Assembly (NCBI GenBank): GCA_948473115.1
Contig: CAOKWI010000009.1
Span: 22,200-86,199 of the forward strand
Source: an uncultured Lachnospiraceae bacterium
GTDB lineage: Bacteria > Bacillota > Clostridia > Lachnospirales > Lachnospiraceae
DNA: 64,000 nt
Direction of reading: 5' to 3'
Below are positions 1 to 11,778 of this stretch, in pieces. Position 1 is the stretch's first letter. Every line of letters starts with the position of its first letter. A model generated the notes under the pieces. That model was not told where the DNA came from and ran no database searches. It saw only the letters and a program-made list of their open reading frames with translations. The position numbers were made by a program, and so were the translations under genes.

Positions 1-2
1 TG

Positions 3-275
3 AATTTTCGTACACCGATCCTGATGAAGGTTTTCTTCATGGGTGAACGAAGCAGGGAGGAGAACATACGCTATTTTGAGGGATTGAAATCTTATTGCGA
101 AATATTTCTGGAAAGTCTTGCAGCTGTGCCGGAACATATAGAAACCTACAGTTCTTATCTGGACGACAGGGATAAATCCCTGTATTGGAAAATGACGGTG
201 GAATACGGATGCAGGGAAATGCAGATGTATATAGATTGGGCACAGGACTGTATTGATCAGCTGAAGATTTCTTAA
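3..275 (+). CDS. PadR-family regulator, C-terminal fragment
   Basis: The reading frame is open to the left edge, so the ATG at 24 is probably internal. In-frame residues upstream of it (FRTPIL then MKVFFMGE) match the start of the helical C-terminal dimerisation domain of PadR regulators, which often reads as an F-R-x-K-FF-GE-like segment. The rest is helical and rich in E, Y and W, ending in DQLKIS. The N-terminal winged helix lies outside the window. It ends 22 bp before the start of the next gene, so the two probably form an operon and the regulator may control that flavoprotein. The family call rests on resemblance of one domain only. Confidence 0.6.
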   Translation, partial: NFRTPILMKVFFMGERSREENIRYFEGLKSYCEIFLESLAAVPEHIETYSSYLDDRDKSLYWKMTVEYGCREMQMYIDWAQDCIDQLKIS

Positions 276-297
276 CAGAGAGGTGGATGTTAATAAG

Positions 298-2034
298 ATG
301 AAAATTCTGGTCATAAACGGAAGTCCCAAGGGGGACAAGAGCAATACATACAAATTGACAAAAGCTTTTCTGGCAGGAATACAGGAAGGCGCAGAAGAAA
401 AATCAAATGCAAAAGGAGTCCCCGAGGCAAAAATGGTATTGGAGGGAAAAGCCGGGCAGAGACCAAAGGAAGCGCTGGAAATAGAAGAGATCCAGGTTAC
501 CCGGCTTGACATACATCCCTGTCTGGGCTGTTTTTCCTGTTGGGATAAAACCCCCGGAAGCTGCTGTATGCAGGATGATATGGGGGAGGTGATCCGGAAG
601 CTGCTGTGGGCGGATGTGACCATATGGAGTTTTCCGCTGTACTATTATACCGTGCCTGGCGGACTGAAAAATCTGATTGACCGGCAGCTTCCCATGGTGC
701 TGCCTTTTATGGTGGAAAATAAAGACGGCACAGGCAGTGGAAGCCATCCGGCCAGGTATGATATGTCCGGAAAGAAAACAGTGCTTATTTCCACATGCGG
801 GTTTTATGCGGCGGAAGGGAATTACGATGGTATATACAGCCTGTTTGACCATATTTGTGGCAAAAACCAATACACCTCCATTTTTTGCGGGCAGGGGGAA
901 CTGTTCAGGGTGCCGGAATTATCCCGCAGAACCGATCAATATCTGGAGTATGTCCGGAGAGCGGGGAAAGAGTACCTTATGGGCGGCATTCGGCCGGAGA
1001 CGGAGGCAGAGTTGAACCGGCTGCTGTATCCCAGGGAAACATTTGAAGCCATGGCAGATGCAAGCTGGGGTATCAGCAGGGAAAATGGGGAAAAAGAGTC
1101 AGATGCGCTGGTATTTACCAGACAAATGGCGGCTCTTTACAGGCCGGAAAGTTATCCCGGCCGGGAACTGGTGCTGGAAATGCAGTATACGGATTTAGGG
1201 GAATGCTATCAGATCGTCCTGGGGAAGGAGGGCAGCCGGGTGATAACGGATGGCTTTATGGCTGCCACCACCAGGATCGAGACACCGATTACGGTATGGC
1301 GTTCCATTGCGGCAGGGGAGATCCGGGGGGATGAAGCACTGATGAAACAACTCTACAGAGTAAAGGGTGACTTTGACCTGATGCTGAAATGGGACACCTT
1401 TTTCGGAGGCCCGGGCAGCAGTGCGGAAGGGAATTCAAATGCAGCGGGCGGTGGAGACAGGCCGGGAACCGGGGGAGGGATCCACATCCCCCGAAAAGCC
1501 ACCGATATGAAGATTCTGCTGTTTCCCTGGATGGCGTTCTGGATATTTCCGGCCATCCATAATAAAACCGGATGTTTGGTCAGCATTGCTGTCTGCGCAC
1601 TGGTGCCGCTGTTTTTCTACCAGAATAAAAAGACGTTTTATGATGTGTTAAGCGGTGTGCTGGTCAGTGGATTTTCCATGGCAGTGCTGCTTGGTTTGTC
1701 TGACCGGATTGTTCTGCCATTGTCTTATCTGACCTTCGGAATTATGTGGACAGTCACCTGTCTGGGGAAAATCCCCCTCACGGCACATTATTCCATGAAT
1801 GATTATAATGGGGAAGATGCCTTGAAAAATCCGCTTTTTATGAAAACAAACCGAATCCTTACCCTGGCGTGGGGAATCTTATACCTTTTGACGCCGGTCT
1901 GGACCTATCTCTTAATGGGAACCGGTCTGAAACCATACACAGGTGCGATCAATTCCATAATGCCTATTTTCATGGGAATTTTTACTGTATGGTTTCAGAA
2001 ATGGTATCCGAGGAAGGTGGCAGGAGGAAACTGA
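298..2034 (+). CDS. Flavodoxin-like NAD(P)H oxidoreductase fused to SCP2-like and membrane domains
   Basis: Residues 1-210 look like an NADPH-dependent FMN reductase / iron-sulfur flavoprotein fold: ILVINGSPKGDKSNT is the phosphate-binding loop for FMN, and the CLGCFSCW segment near residue 75 is the cysteine cluster seen in that family. Residues about 290-370 (YTDLGECYQIVLG, ETPITVW, ALMKQLYRVKGDF) resemble an SCP2 sterol-carrier-like domain. From about residue 400 there are several hydrophobic segments, consistent with a membrane anchor of four to five helices. The ORF track starts at a GTG (283), but the ATG at 298 has AGGTGG about 11 nt upstream and begins directly at the conserved strand, so it is preferred. 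Substrate unknown. The three-part fusion is longer than a plain flavodoxin-like reductase of about 200 residues. Confidence 0.7.
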   Translation: MKILVINGSPKGDKSNTYKLTKAFLAGIQEGAEEKSNAKGVPEAKMVLEGKAGQRPKEALEIEEIQVTRLDIHPCLGCFSCWDKTPGSCCMQDDMGEVIRKLLWADVTIWSFPLYYYTVPGGLKNLIDRQLPMVLPFMVENKDGTGSGSHPARYDMSGKKTVLISTCGFYAAEGNYDGIYSLFDHICGKNQYTSIFCGQGELFRVPELSRRTDQYLEYVRRAGKEYLMGGIRPETEAELNRLLYPRETFEAMADASWGISRENGEKESDALVFTRQMAALYRPESYPGRELVLEMQYTDLGECYQIVLGKEGSRVITDGFMAATTRIETPITVWRSIAAGEIRGDEALMKQLYRVKGDFDLMLKWDTFFGGPGSSAEGNSNAAGGGDRPGTGGGIHIPRKATDMKILLFPWMAFWIFPAIHNKTGCLVSIAVCALVPLFFYQNKKTFYDVLSGVLVSGFSMAVLLGLSDRIVLPLSYLTFGIMWTVTCLGKIPLTAHYSMNDYNGEDALKNPLFMKTNRILTLAWGILYLLTPVWTYLLMGTGLKPYTGAINSIMPIFMGIFTVWFQKWYPRKVAGGN

Positions 2035-2068
2035 CCTCCTGTCCGAAGGAGAATAAGGGGCAGGAGGT
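2034..2068 (+). terminator. Possible weak terminator hairpin
   Basis: ACCTCCTG and CAGGAGGT form an 8-bp stem with a long loop directly after the stop codon of the flavoprotein gene. The T-tract is poor, so termination activity is uncertain. The convergent gene ends at 2113. Confidence 0.25.
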
Positions 2069-2112
2069 TTGGCTGAACGGAAATCGGGAAGATACGGAAA
2101 CATTTCCCACAA

Positions 2113-5439
<3,327 letters not shown>

Positions 5440-5557
5440 CTGCTTTATTTTTCCTTCCTATCATATTTTATAATTTGCACTATCTTATCATTGATCATAC
5501 CTTACCATTTATTAAGAATATTATATTTGCTGTATGGTAAATAAGCAATCTTTTACT

Positions 5558-5674
5558 GAAAATTTCCCACCTGTAAGGTTGGACGCTCCAAGGAGCATCC
5601 AACGCCCCGCCTGCATTGCCATAAATGGCATGCAGGCAGGTCATTGGATTGCAACCGTACAGGTGAAAAATTTC
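5558..5674. repeat. Nested inverted repeat, cloverleaf-like, upstream of the MerR gene
   Basis: Outer arms CACCTGTAAGGTTG and CAACCGTACAGGTG pair with one mismatch, and pairing extends outward through GAAAATTT/AAATTTC. Inside lie two further hairpins: GTTGGAcGCTCC/GGAGCaTCCAAC (5578-5603) and GCCTGCAtTGCCAT/ATGGCATGCAGGC (5609-5637). The first inner hairpin shares GTTG with the outer arm, so the two pairings compete. It lies between divergent genes, immediately upstream of the MerR promoter. It could be a small non-coding mobile element or a structured regulatory region. I do not recognise the family. Confidence 0.7.
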
Positions 5675-5705
5675 TTGACCTTGCCCCTGGGACATAGTTT
5701 ACTGT
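5675..5705 (+). promoter_or_regulatory. MerR-type promoter with 19-bp spacer
   Basis: TTGACC, then exactly 19 bp, then TACTGT. A spacer longer than 17 bp is the hallmark of promoters activated by MerR-family regulators through DNA distortion. The spacer contains an imperfect dyad around CCCCTGGG. It lies 35 bp before the MerR start codon, so autoregulation of the MerR-ABC-ABC operon is likely. Confidence 0.55.
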
Positions 5706-5740
5706 TGGATGGAGCAGATTATTTGCAGAGGAGGCTGTCT

Positions 5741-6211
5741 ATGGAAAAGGGACTTATGACGATAGGGGAAATAGCAGAATTTTATGGTGTGTCCAGAAAG
5801 GCCATGCGCTTATATGAAAAGAAGGGTATCATTAAGCCGGTAAAGGTGGATCCTGCCAATGGATATCGCTACTACTCGGCTGCACAGGTAGAGCAGTTGA
5901 ACGTGCTGCTGGAATTAAAGGCGTTGGGGTTTTCCCTTGACGAGATTAAAACGGTGATTGACGGAAGTACGGCAAAAGGGGCTTTGCTTGCAATGCTTCA
6001 AAAGAAGCGTCAGGCATGGCAGAAAGCGATGGACATGGCAAAATTTAAGGGTGAGTGTCTGGATCATATCATTCAGAATGTGCAATGCTCCCGGCCTGCG
6101 GAAAAAATAGCCCAGATGACAGAAGACGAAAGGGCATGGCTGCTGGTGAAAATGGTATGTGTGGAGGAGGCCGGGGTGCGGCAGAGCCTGAGTGAGGCGT
6201 TGTGGCTGTGA
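5741..6211 (+). CDS. MerR-family transcriptional regulator
   Basis: A 156-residue protein. The N-terminal winged helix is clear: MTIGEIAEFYGVSRKAMRLYEKKGII, then NGYRYYS, which is the recognition helix plus wing of MerR. A helical linker (dimerisation helix) follows, and a short C-terminal segment with no recognisable GyrI-type ligand domain. The ORF track begins at 5534, but the ATG at 5741 has AGAGGAGG 8 nt upstream and starts at the conserved domain; the extra 69 residues would be translated from the palindromic element and are rejected. It is followed after 39 bp by two ABC half-transporters that it presumably controls, probably in response to their substrate. Confidence 0.88.
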   Translation: MEKGLMTIGEIAEFYGVSRKAMRLYEKKGIIKPVKVDPANGYRYYSAAQVEQLNVLLELKALGFSLDEIKTVIDGSTAKGALLAMLQKKRQAWQKAMDMAKFKGECLDHIIQNVQCSRPAEKIAQMTEDERAWLLVKMVCVEEAGVRQSLSEALWL

Positions 6212-6250
6212 TGTCGGGAAGGCAAAGTGATTAGGAGGAGGCCATGGCAG

Positions 6251-8188
6251 ATGACTTTGAGGAAAAAGGACTATAAGGCTTACGATACCCTGTGGCTGGC
6301 GCTGGAAGCGTCACCGTTGTGTATGCTTTTGTACGGGATGCTGCCAATTGTACAATCTATTATGCAGACGGCGGTGACAGCCATCGCCACGGCCGGCTTT
6401 GTAGATACAGCCACAGCAATTCTCGCATCCGGGCGCCCATATCAGGATATTTATCCGGCATTGGCGGTGATTCTGGTTACATTGGGATTTGTGAATACCC
6501 TGGGAGCCGTTGCCAGGCTGATGGCCTCCAGGGTCAGCGTTGCTCTCCAGCGCAGCCTGAAACCTGTCATTGTAAAGATACATGCATCATTTGACTACAG
6601 GCATATTGAGGATGAAAAAAGCTGGCAGCTGATCTCACGGGTAGCCAGGGATCCGGTGAAAGCGATCACGGACGGTGTTGCAGCATTTATTCAGTTTGCC
6701 CAGATCCTTGTGTCCATAGCTTCGGTGTTTGTCTTGATCGCATCGCAGGTATGGTGGGCGGCGCTGACGATTCTTGTTTTTTCAGTTCCTATGTTTGTGC
6801 TGTCCATGCGGGCAGGAAAGAAAAATTACCAGGCGGAACGGGATGCGGAAAAGTTCAGCAGGCGCACGGAGTATCTTGGCGAAGTGTTGACCGGGCGCGA
6901 GAACGTGGAGGAACGCACCTTGTTTGGGTATCAGGATGCGGTGGGGCATGTGTGGCAGGAACAGTATGAGGCGGGAAGAAAATTGCAGGTTAAGGTGACG
7001 GCTAAAAACTTCCTGATTTCAAAGGGTTCCAGTATGCTCCTGGCACTGATCTCCCTGCTGGTGGCGCTGACCCTGATCGGTCCTGTGGTAAACGCTCAGC
7101 TGTCGGCAGGTATGTTCATGGGGATTGTCAGCGCCGTGTTTGGAATGATCCAGAAGCTTGGTTTCCAGATGTCACGTTCCCTTGAGAATATTTCCCGTGC
7201 CGGGGAATATATGCGGGATCTGAGTGGGTTTGTCAGGCTGGGTGAAGCGGAGGATGCATTGACGAAACCGGATGCGGAACCCATATCAATCGATTCCCTG
7301 GAATTTCGCAATGTCCGTTTCCATTATCCGGGCAGTGAGAAATACATACTGGATGGATTGTCATTTAAACTGGAAGCAGGACGCCATTATGCCTTTGTGG
7401 GGAAAAACGGCGCGGGCAAGACCACTATCACGAAGCTGCTGACCGGATTGTATACGGAATATGAGGGGCAGATCCTGATCAATGGAAAAGAACTCTGCGA
7501 GTACCCGGTCAGCGCGGTGAAAGCAATGTTCTCGGTGGTATACCAGGATTTTGCAAAATATTGCATAGAAATGAAAGAGAACATAGCCTTGGGGAATGTA
7601 TATTTGACAGGCGGGGAAGGAGAGGAGGTTCGCGAGGCAGTTGGTCTGGCAGGGAAGGAGACGGCCAGTCTGGCAGGGAAGGAGCCAACCAGTCTGGCAA
7701 GGGAGGAGACGGCCAGTCTGATGGAAGAGGGGACAGCCGGTCTGGCAGGAGGAAAGACAGCTCATTTGACAGAGGAACAGGCCGCCCACCTGGCAGGGCT
7801 GGATGAAGTGGTCAGCGGGTTGGGACAGGGAATCCATACCCCTTTGGGAAAAATCTTAAAAGACGGTCAGGACATTTCCGGCGGCCAGTGGCAGCGAGTC
7901 GCCATTGCCCGGTCGCTGGTCAGCCGTGCCCCCGTGAGAATATTGGACGAGCCTACATCCGCCCTTGATCCTATCAGCGAGAGCAATCTCTACCGCGATT
8001 TTGAAAAGCTGATGGAGGGGAAAACCACTGTGTTTGTCAGTCACCGCCTGGGCTCCACGAAGCTGGCGGATGAGATTTTGGTCATCGACGGGGGGAGGAT
8101 CGCGGAACGGGGAACCCATGAAGCGCTGATGGCGGGGAAAGGGCAATATGCGGAAATGTTCGAGGCGCAGCGGGAGTGGTATCAGTGA
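6251..8188 (+). CDS. ABC exporter half-transporter (membrane plus ATPase), first of a pair
   Basis: Type IV ABC exporter half: a membrane region with about six hydrophobic helices (residues 15-310), then an ATPase domain with Walker A GKNGAGKT (near 385), Q-loop VVYQDF, signature ISGGQWQ (near 542), Walker B VRILDEPTSALD (near 562) and the H-loop VSHR. All catalytic residues are present. The track start at 6227 (GTG) reads through the ribosome binding site AGGAGGAG; the ATG at 6251 is preferred. Unusually, about 56 residues of 8-residue tandem repeats (SLAGKETA-like) are inserted between the Q-loop and the signature motif, in the helical subdomain. The stop lies 38 bp before the next start. 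It probably works as a heterodimer with the following gene to export a drug or peptide; substrate unknown. Confidence 0.88.
   Translation: MTLRKKDYKAYDTLWLALEASPLCMLLYGMLPIVQSIMQTAVTAIATAGFVDTATAILASGRPYQDIYPALAVILVTLGFVNTLGAVARLMASRVSVALQRSLKPVIVKIHASFDYRHIEDEKSWQLISRVARDPVKAITDGVAAFIQFAQILVSIASVFVLIASQVWWAALTILVFSVPMFVLSMRAGKKNYQAERDAEKFSRRTEYLGEVLTGRENVEERTLFGYQDAVGHVWQEQYEAGRKLQVKVTAKNFLISKGSSMLLALISLLVALTLIGPVVNAQLSAGMFMGIVSAVFGMIQKLGFQMSRSLENISRAGEYMRDLSGFVRLGEAEDALTKPDAEPISIDSLEFRNVRFHYPGSEKYILDGLSFKLEAGRHYAFVGKNGAGKTTITKLLTGLYTEYEGQILINGKELCEYPVSAVKAMFSVVYQDFAKYCIEMKENIALGNVYLTGGEGEEVREAVGLAGKETASLAGKEPTSLAREETASLMEEGTAGLAGGKTAHLTEEQAAHLAGLDEVVSGLGQGIHTPLGKILKDGQDISGGQWQRVAIARSLVSRAPVRILDEPTSALDPISESNLYRDFEKLMEGKTTVFVSHRLGSTKLADEILVIDGGRIAERGTHEALMAGKGQYAEMFEAQREWYQ
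7643..7810. repeat. 24-bp tandem repeat array inside an ABC ATPase domain
   Basis: Seven consecutive 24-bp units (GGTCTGGCAGGGAAGGAGAC-type at the 5' end, progressively degenerate towards the 3' end) encode the octapeptides GLAGKETA, SLAGKEPT, SLAREETA, SLMEEGTA, GLAGGKTA, HLTEEQAA and HLAGLDEV. The reading frame is kept throughout. The array sits between the Q-loop and signature motif of the ATPase. Confidence 0.9.
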
Positions 8189-8226
8189 AGAATGCAAAGT
8201 GCAGCATGACAAGGGAGCATGGAACA

Positions 8227-10011
8227 ATGACGAATACAAAAAAGACGAAATATAATCTGCTACAGGTACTAGTAAAGATTCTTCCCATACAGATCAGGTC
8301 GGCTCCCTGGAATTGTCTGCTGGAAAATTGCCTGGGGGTGATGCACGGCCTGTTGTTTGCATTGTCGGTCACGGTTACACAGTATTTATTTGATGCGGTT
8401 TCCGATGGGGCTTCCGGGAAAGCAGGATACCGGGAATGTGTCATTCGGTTGCTGGTCCTTGCCGCCGTGACCTTTGGGCAGCAGATTGTCAACGGTGTCC
8501 AGAACTTCCATGGAATCGGCGTGCTGCTGCCGAAATCCGCAGGGAGGCTTACGGAACTCATTCATAAAAAGGTCAGCCGCATGGATCCGGTCAGATTCGA
8601 AGATACGGATTTCCTGGACGATCTGAATAAGGCCAAAGAGGGTGTCAGAGCCATCACCATGTTCTGTATGCTGGTTTTTGCCTGCGTGAGCTTTTATGGG
8701 GTATACTTTATTGCAGTGGGCATCTATCTTTTCCGGCTGGATCCCATGCTGATCCTGACATTGCTTCTGGCTTTTATCCCTGCCATGCTGGCACAGGTTG
8801 TCCATATCAGGATTTTTGCAGACCTGGAGGATGACAGCGCGCCCCTGCGCCGTGAGTGTGATCATTACCAGAAAGCCATATGTGACCGTGAGTATTTCAA
8901 GGAAACCCGTATCCTGGGCGCATTTCATTTCTTTTACCAGCGGTTTGAAAATGCCATGGAACTCTTGACCGGTAAGATATGGAAGGCGGAGCGCAAGGCT
9001 GCGCTGATTCAGCTTGCGCTGGATTTCACTACATTTGCAGGTATGGGACTTTCAGCTTATATGCTGTTTACCGCCACCATGGGGGGCAGGATTACGGTGG
9101 GCATGTTTGCTGCGGTGTTTGCGGCGCTGACGCAGATCTTTGCCATTATGCAGGAAGTGGTGAAGCAGCATATGGGCAATATGAACAGGGATGTGGGAAA
9201 GGTGGTGAACTTCCTTCGGCTCCTTGCCATGCCGGAAAGGGCAGGAGAGGAAGGGAAGCCCGACTTTACAAAGGGCATTGTGGCGGAAAATATCAGCTTC
9301 TGTTATCCGGGCAGGGAGACTCTTTCCATCAAAAACGTGTCCCTGCAGATTGCCGGGGGCGAGACCATTGCCATCGTGGGGGAAAACGGCGCGGGAAAAA
9401 GCACGCTTGTGCGCCTGCTGACAGGGATTTACCGTCCCGGGTCAGGGCGCGTGCTGGCAGGCGGACTGGACACGGCAAGGTATTCGCCAGTTTCTGTGTT
9501 TCAGGAGACTTCAGGTGTGTTCCAGAAATACCAGCGGTACAAAATGACATTAAAGGAAAATGTGGCTATAAGTGACAGTATGTCCGAAGCGGATCCGGGG
9601 CGTGCCAGGGCGGCGCTGGAGGAAAGCGGGTTTGAGAAGGACGGGATCGGATTGGAGGATATGCTTTCACCGGAATACGGCGGCGTGGATATTTCCGGCG
9701 GACAATGGCAGAGGGTAGCCATTGCGAGGGGCTTATACAGGAAGAACGGCTTTATTGTCCTGGACGAACCCACCGCCGCCATTGATCCCGTGGAAGAGAC
9801 GAAGATTTATAAGCAGTTTGCCCGGCTGGCGGAAGGAAAGTGTGCGCTGGTGGTGACTCACCGCATTGGCTCTGCCCGGCTGGCAGACCGCATTATTGTC
9901 ATGGATTCCGGGGAGATCGTGGATATGGGAACCCATGAGGAACTAATTGCCCGCCCGGGACAGTACGCCAGGATGTGGGAAGCCCAGGCACAGTGGTATG
10001 AGCGGGGGTGA
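8227..10011 (+). CDS. ABC exporter half-transporter, second of a pair
   Basis: 594 residues. About six hydrophobic helices fill the first 310 residues. The ATPase domain has Walker A GENGAGKS (near 385), signature ISGGQWQRVAIARGL (near 489), Walker B FIVLDEPTAAID (near 508) and VTHR. The track begins upstream at a GTG inside the previous gene; the ATG at 8227 with GGGAG nine bases before it gives the better start (MTNTKKTKYN). Unlike its partner it has no repeat insertion, and its Q-loop region reads SVFQETSGVFQKYQRY. Both members keep a catalytic glutamate, so both ATP sites look competent. It is the last gene of the MerR operon and is followed by a hairpin. Confidence 0.87.
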   Translation: MTNTKKTKYNLLQVLVKILPIQIRSAPWNCLLENCLGVMHGLLFALSVTVTQYLFDAVSDGASGKAGYRECVIRLLVLAAVTFGQQIVNGVQNFHGIGVLLPKSAGRLTELIHKKVSRMDPVRFEDTDFLDDLNKAKEGVRAITMFCMLVFACVSFYGVYFIAVGIYLFRLDPMLILTLLLAFIPAMLAQVVHIRIFADLEDDSAPLRRECDHYQKAICDREYFKETRILGAFHFFYQRFENAMELLTGKIWKAERKAALIQLALDFTTFAGMGLSAYMLFTATMGGRITVGMFAAVFAALTQIFAIMQEVVKQHMGNMNRDVGKVVNFLRLLAMPERAGEEGKPDFTKGIVAENISFCYPGRETLSIKNVSLQIAGGETIAIVGENGAGKSTLVRLLTGIYRPGSGRVLAGGLDTARYSPVSVFQETSGVFQKYQRYKMTLKENVAISDSMSEADPGRARAALEESGFEKDGIGLEDMLSPEYGGVDISGGQWQRVAIARGLYRKNGFIVLDEPTAAIDPVEETKIYKQFARLAEGKCALVVTHRIGSARLADRIIVMDSGEIVDMGTHEELIARPGQYARMWEAQAQWYERG

Positions 10012-10024
10012 CATGGCATTTCTT

Positions 10025-10055
10025 GTAACAGTTCAGCCTTCGGCCAAACTGTTAC
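10025..10055 (+). terminator. Terminator-like hairpin of the AACAGTTCAG family
   Basis: GTAACAGTT and AACTGTTAC form a perfect 9-bp outer stem around GCC-TTC-GGC, followed by a pyrimidine-rich tail (CATTTCTTTCC). It ends the ABC operon. A related AACAGTTCA/TGAACTGTT inverted repeat occurs at 32818-32876. Confidence 0.6.
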
Positions 10056-10125
10056 CATTTCTTTCCTTTGACATATACTACATGACGCCAGAATTTACCG
10101 CACTGCACTAATTGAACAAATTTAT

Positions 10126-10215
10126 CAATAAGTAAATCATCAATTAGTAAAACATAAAAAAGTAAAATATAAATAAGTAAAACATAAATAAGTAAATTAT
10201 AATTGACTAAAACAA
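10126..10215. repeat. 15-bp AT-rich tandem repeat, iteron-like
   Basis: Five contiguous 15-bp units of the form AAATAAGTAAAACAT fill 10126-10200, with a sixth degenerate unit to 10215. They fill the intergenic space before the ATPase gene. The regular phase (about 1.5 helical turns) and the AATAAGTAAA core are direct observations. Function unknown: operator array, DNA-bending tract or slippage product. The rest of 10012-10332 holds only the hairpin above and a possible TATACT at 10233 with no well-spaced -35. Confidence 0.85.
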
Positions 10216-10332
10216 AACGATATGGTACTGTATACTATATAGATGGGCGGAATGGTTGTGCACCTGTTTTTGTGGGAAATTGGCTGCAAAATCAGGTGCA
10301 GGGGAGTTTCCGCCATGGATGGAGGCAGGATT

Positions 10333-11733
10333 ATGTTTATTGGCAGGGAACGTGAATTGGCATCTCTTGAAAAATTGTATACGTCCGGTAAATTTGAGTT
10401 TGCGGTCATCTATGGCCGCCGCCGTGTGGGAAAGACCGCACTGATCAGCCAGTTCATCAACGGTAAAAAGGCAATTTATTTTATGGGCGTGGAGAGCAAT
10501 GCCAGGCAGAACCTGGAGAATTTCAGTAAAAATATTATGGAATTTGGAATCGGCATACAGGCAGGGACAATTTTTACTTCCTTTCAGACTGCATTGGAAT
10601 ATGTTTTCAAAATGGCGGAAAATGAGAGACTGATCCTGGCGATTGACGAGTATCCATATGTGGCCCGCTCCTCCAAGAGCCTTGCTTCGACGTTACAGCT
10701 TTTGATCGATACGTACAAGGATCGTTCTAAATTGATGCTTATCCTTTGTGGATCCTCCATGTCATATATGGAGGATCATGTATTGGCATATAAGGCGCCG
10801 CTTTATGGCAGGCGGACGGCACAGATGAAAATATTGCCCTTTGACTTTGCGGATACCTGTCGATATTTCAAACACTTTTCCAGGGAAGACATGGCTGTGG
10901 TCTATGGTATGGTAGGAGGGACGCCGCAGTATTTGTTGCAGATGGATGATAGACTGAGCGTTGAGGACAATATTAAAAATACATTTCTTAATCCGGCGTC
11001 CTCGCTGTTCGAAGAGCCGGAGAACCTGATGAAGCAGGAGGTACGGGAACCTGCGCTTTACAATGCCATTATTACTGCCATTGCAGCCGGCGCTTCCCGT
11101 ATGGCGGAAATATCGACAAAGGTTGGTGAGGATACCAGTGTCTGTGCCACCTATTTAAAGAACCTGATGACATTGGGACTGGTCCGGAAGGAAACGCCTT
11201 ATGGCGAAAAGGCATCCCGAAAGTCCATTTACGCTGTTGATGATAATATGTTCCGGTTCTGGTATCGGTTTGTGCCGGAGAATCAGTCGGTTATTGGACG
11301 TGGAGCTGCCGAATTGGCTTTTAAACGAATTGAACCATACCTTTCGGATTATATGGGAAAAGTGTTTGAGGAAATATGCAGGCAGTATTTCTGGAAGCTG
11401 CTATTAAGCGGTGAATCGCCTGTGGAGTTCAAGGAACTGGGGCGCTGGTGGGGGACTGACCCGTCTACCCACAGCCAGGCGGAGATCGACATTATGGGCG
11501 AACAGGACAAGGATACCGCATTGTTTGGCGAATGCAAATGGACAAATGATAAGGTGGATGCGGGTGTCTTGGAAACATTGATAAAGCGAAGCAGCATTTT
11601 CCGTTACAGGGAAGTACATTTTTATTTATTTGCAAAAAGCGGTTTTACGAAAGGCTGTGTGGACACCGCCGGTAAGATGGGAAATGTGTCATTGGTGCAT
11701 TATGAAAATCTTTTCAGGAAAATGACGGAGTGA
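10333..11733 (+). CDS. P-loop ATPase with DUF234-like C-terminus
   Basis: A 466-residue protein of the prokaryotic 'ATP-binding protein' (archaeal ATPase-like STAND/AAA) group. MFIGRERELASLEKLY opens the protein, Walker A is GRRRVGKT (residues 28-35), Walker B is LILAIDEYPYV, and LILCGSSMS is the sensor-1-like strand. The middle has a winged-helix-like segment (SRMAEISTKVGEDTSVCATYLKNL). The C-terminal part (FWYRFVPEN, YMGKVFEEICRQYFW, GRWWG, AEIDIMG, ECKW) matches DUF234, a restriction-endonuclease-like fold with an E...D/E-x-K-type core (EIDIMG...GECKW). The true start is the ATG at 10333, with GGAGG seven bases upstream, and not the track start at 10243. The role of this family is not established. 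Confidence 0.8.
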   Translation: MFIGRERELASLEKLYTSGKFEFAVIYGRRRVGKTALISQFINGKKAIYFMGVESNARQNLENFSKNIMEFGIGIQAGTIFTSFQTALEYVFKMAENERLILAIDEYPYVARSSKSLASTLQLLIDTYKDRSKLMLILCGSSMSYMEDHVLAYKAPLYGRRTAQMKILPFDFADTCRYFKHFSREDMAVVYGMVGGTPQYLLQMDDRLSVEDNIKNTFLNPASSLFEEPENLMKQEVREPALYNAIITAIAAGASRMAEISTKVGEDTSVCATYLKNLMTLGLVRKETPYGEKASRKSIYAVDDNMFRFWYRFVPENQSVIGRGAAELAFKRIEPYLSDYMGKVFEEICRQYFWKLLLSGESPVEFKELGRWWGTDPSTHSQAEIDIMGEQDKDTALFGECKWTNDKVDAGVLETLIKRSSIFRYREVHFYLFAKSGFTKGCVDTAGKMGNVSLVHYENLFRKMTE

Positions 11734-11778
11734 GAGAGGAAGTTTCCTGGGTTGGTTGAATATGCGGTGTGACTTGGA

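Noticed and set aside
5534-5740. N-terminal extension of the MerR protein
   Set aside because: It would be translated from the palindromic element and across the promoter; the ATG at 5741 has the ribosome binding site.
10126-10215. Plasmid replication origin with iterons
   Set aside because: No replication initiator, partition genes or DnaA boxes are seen; the flanks are chromosomal operons.
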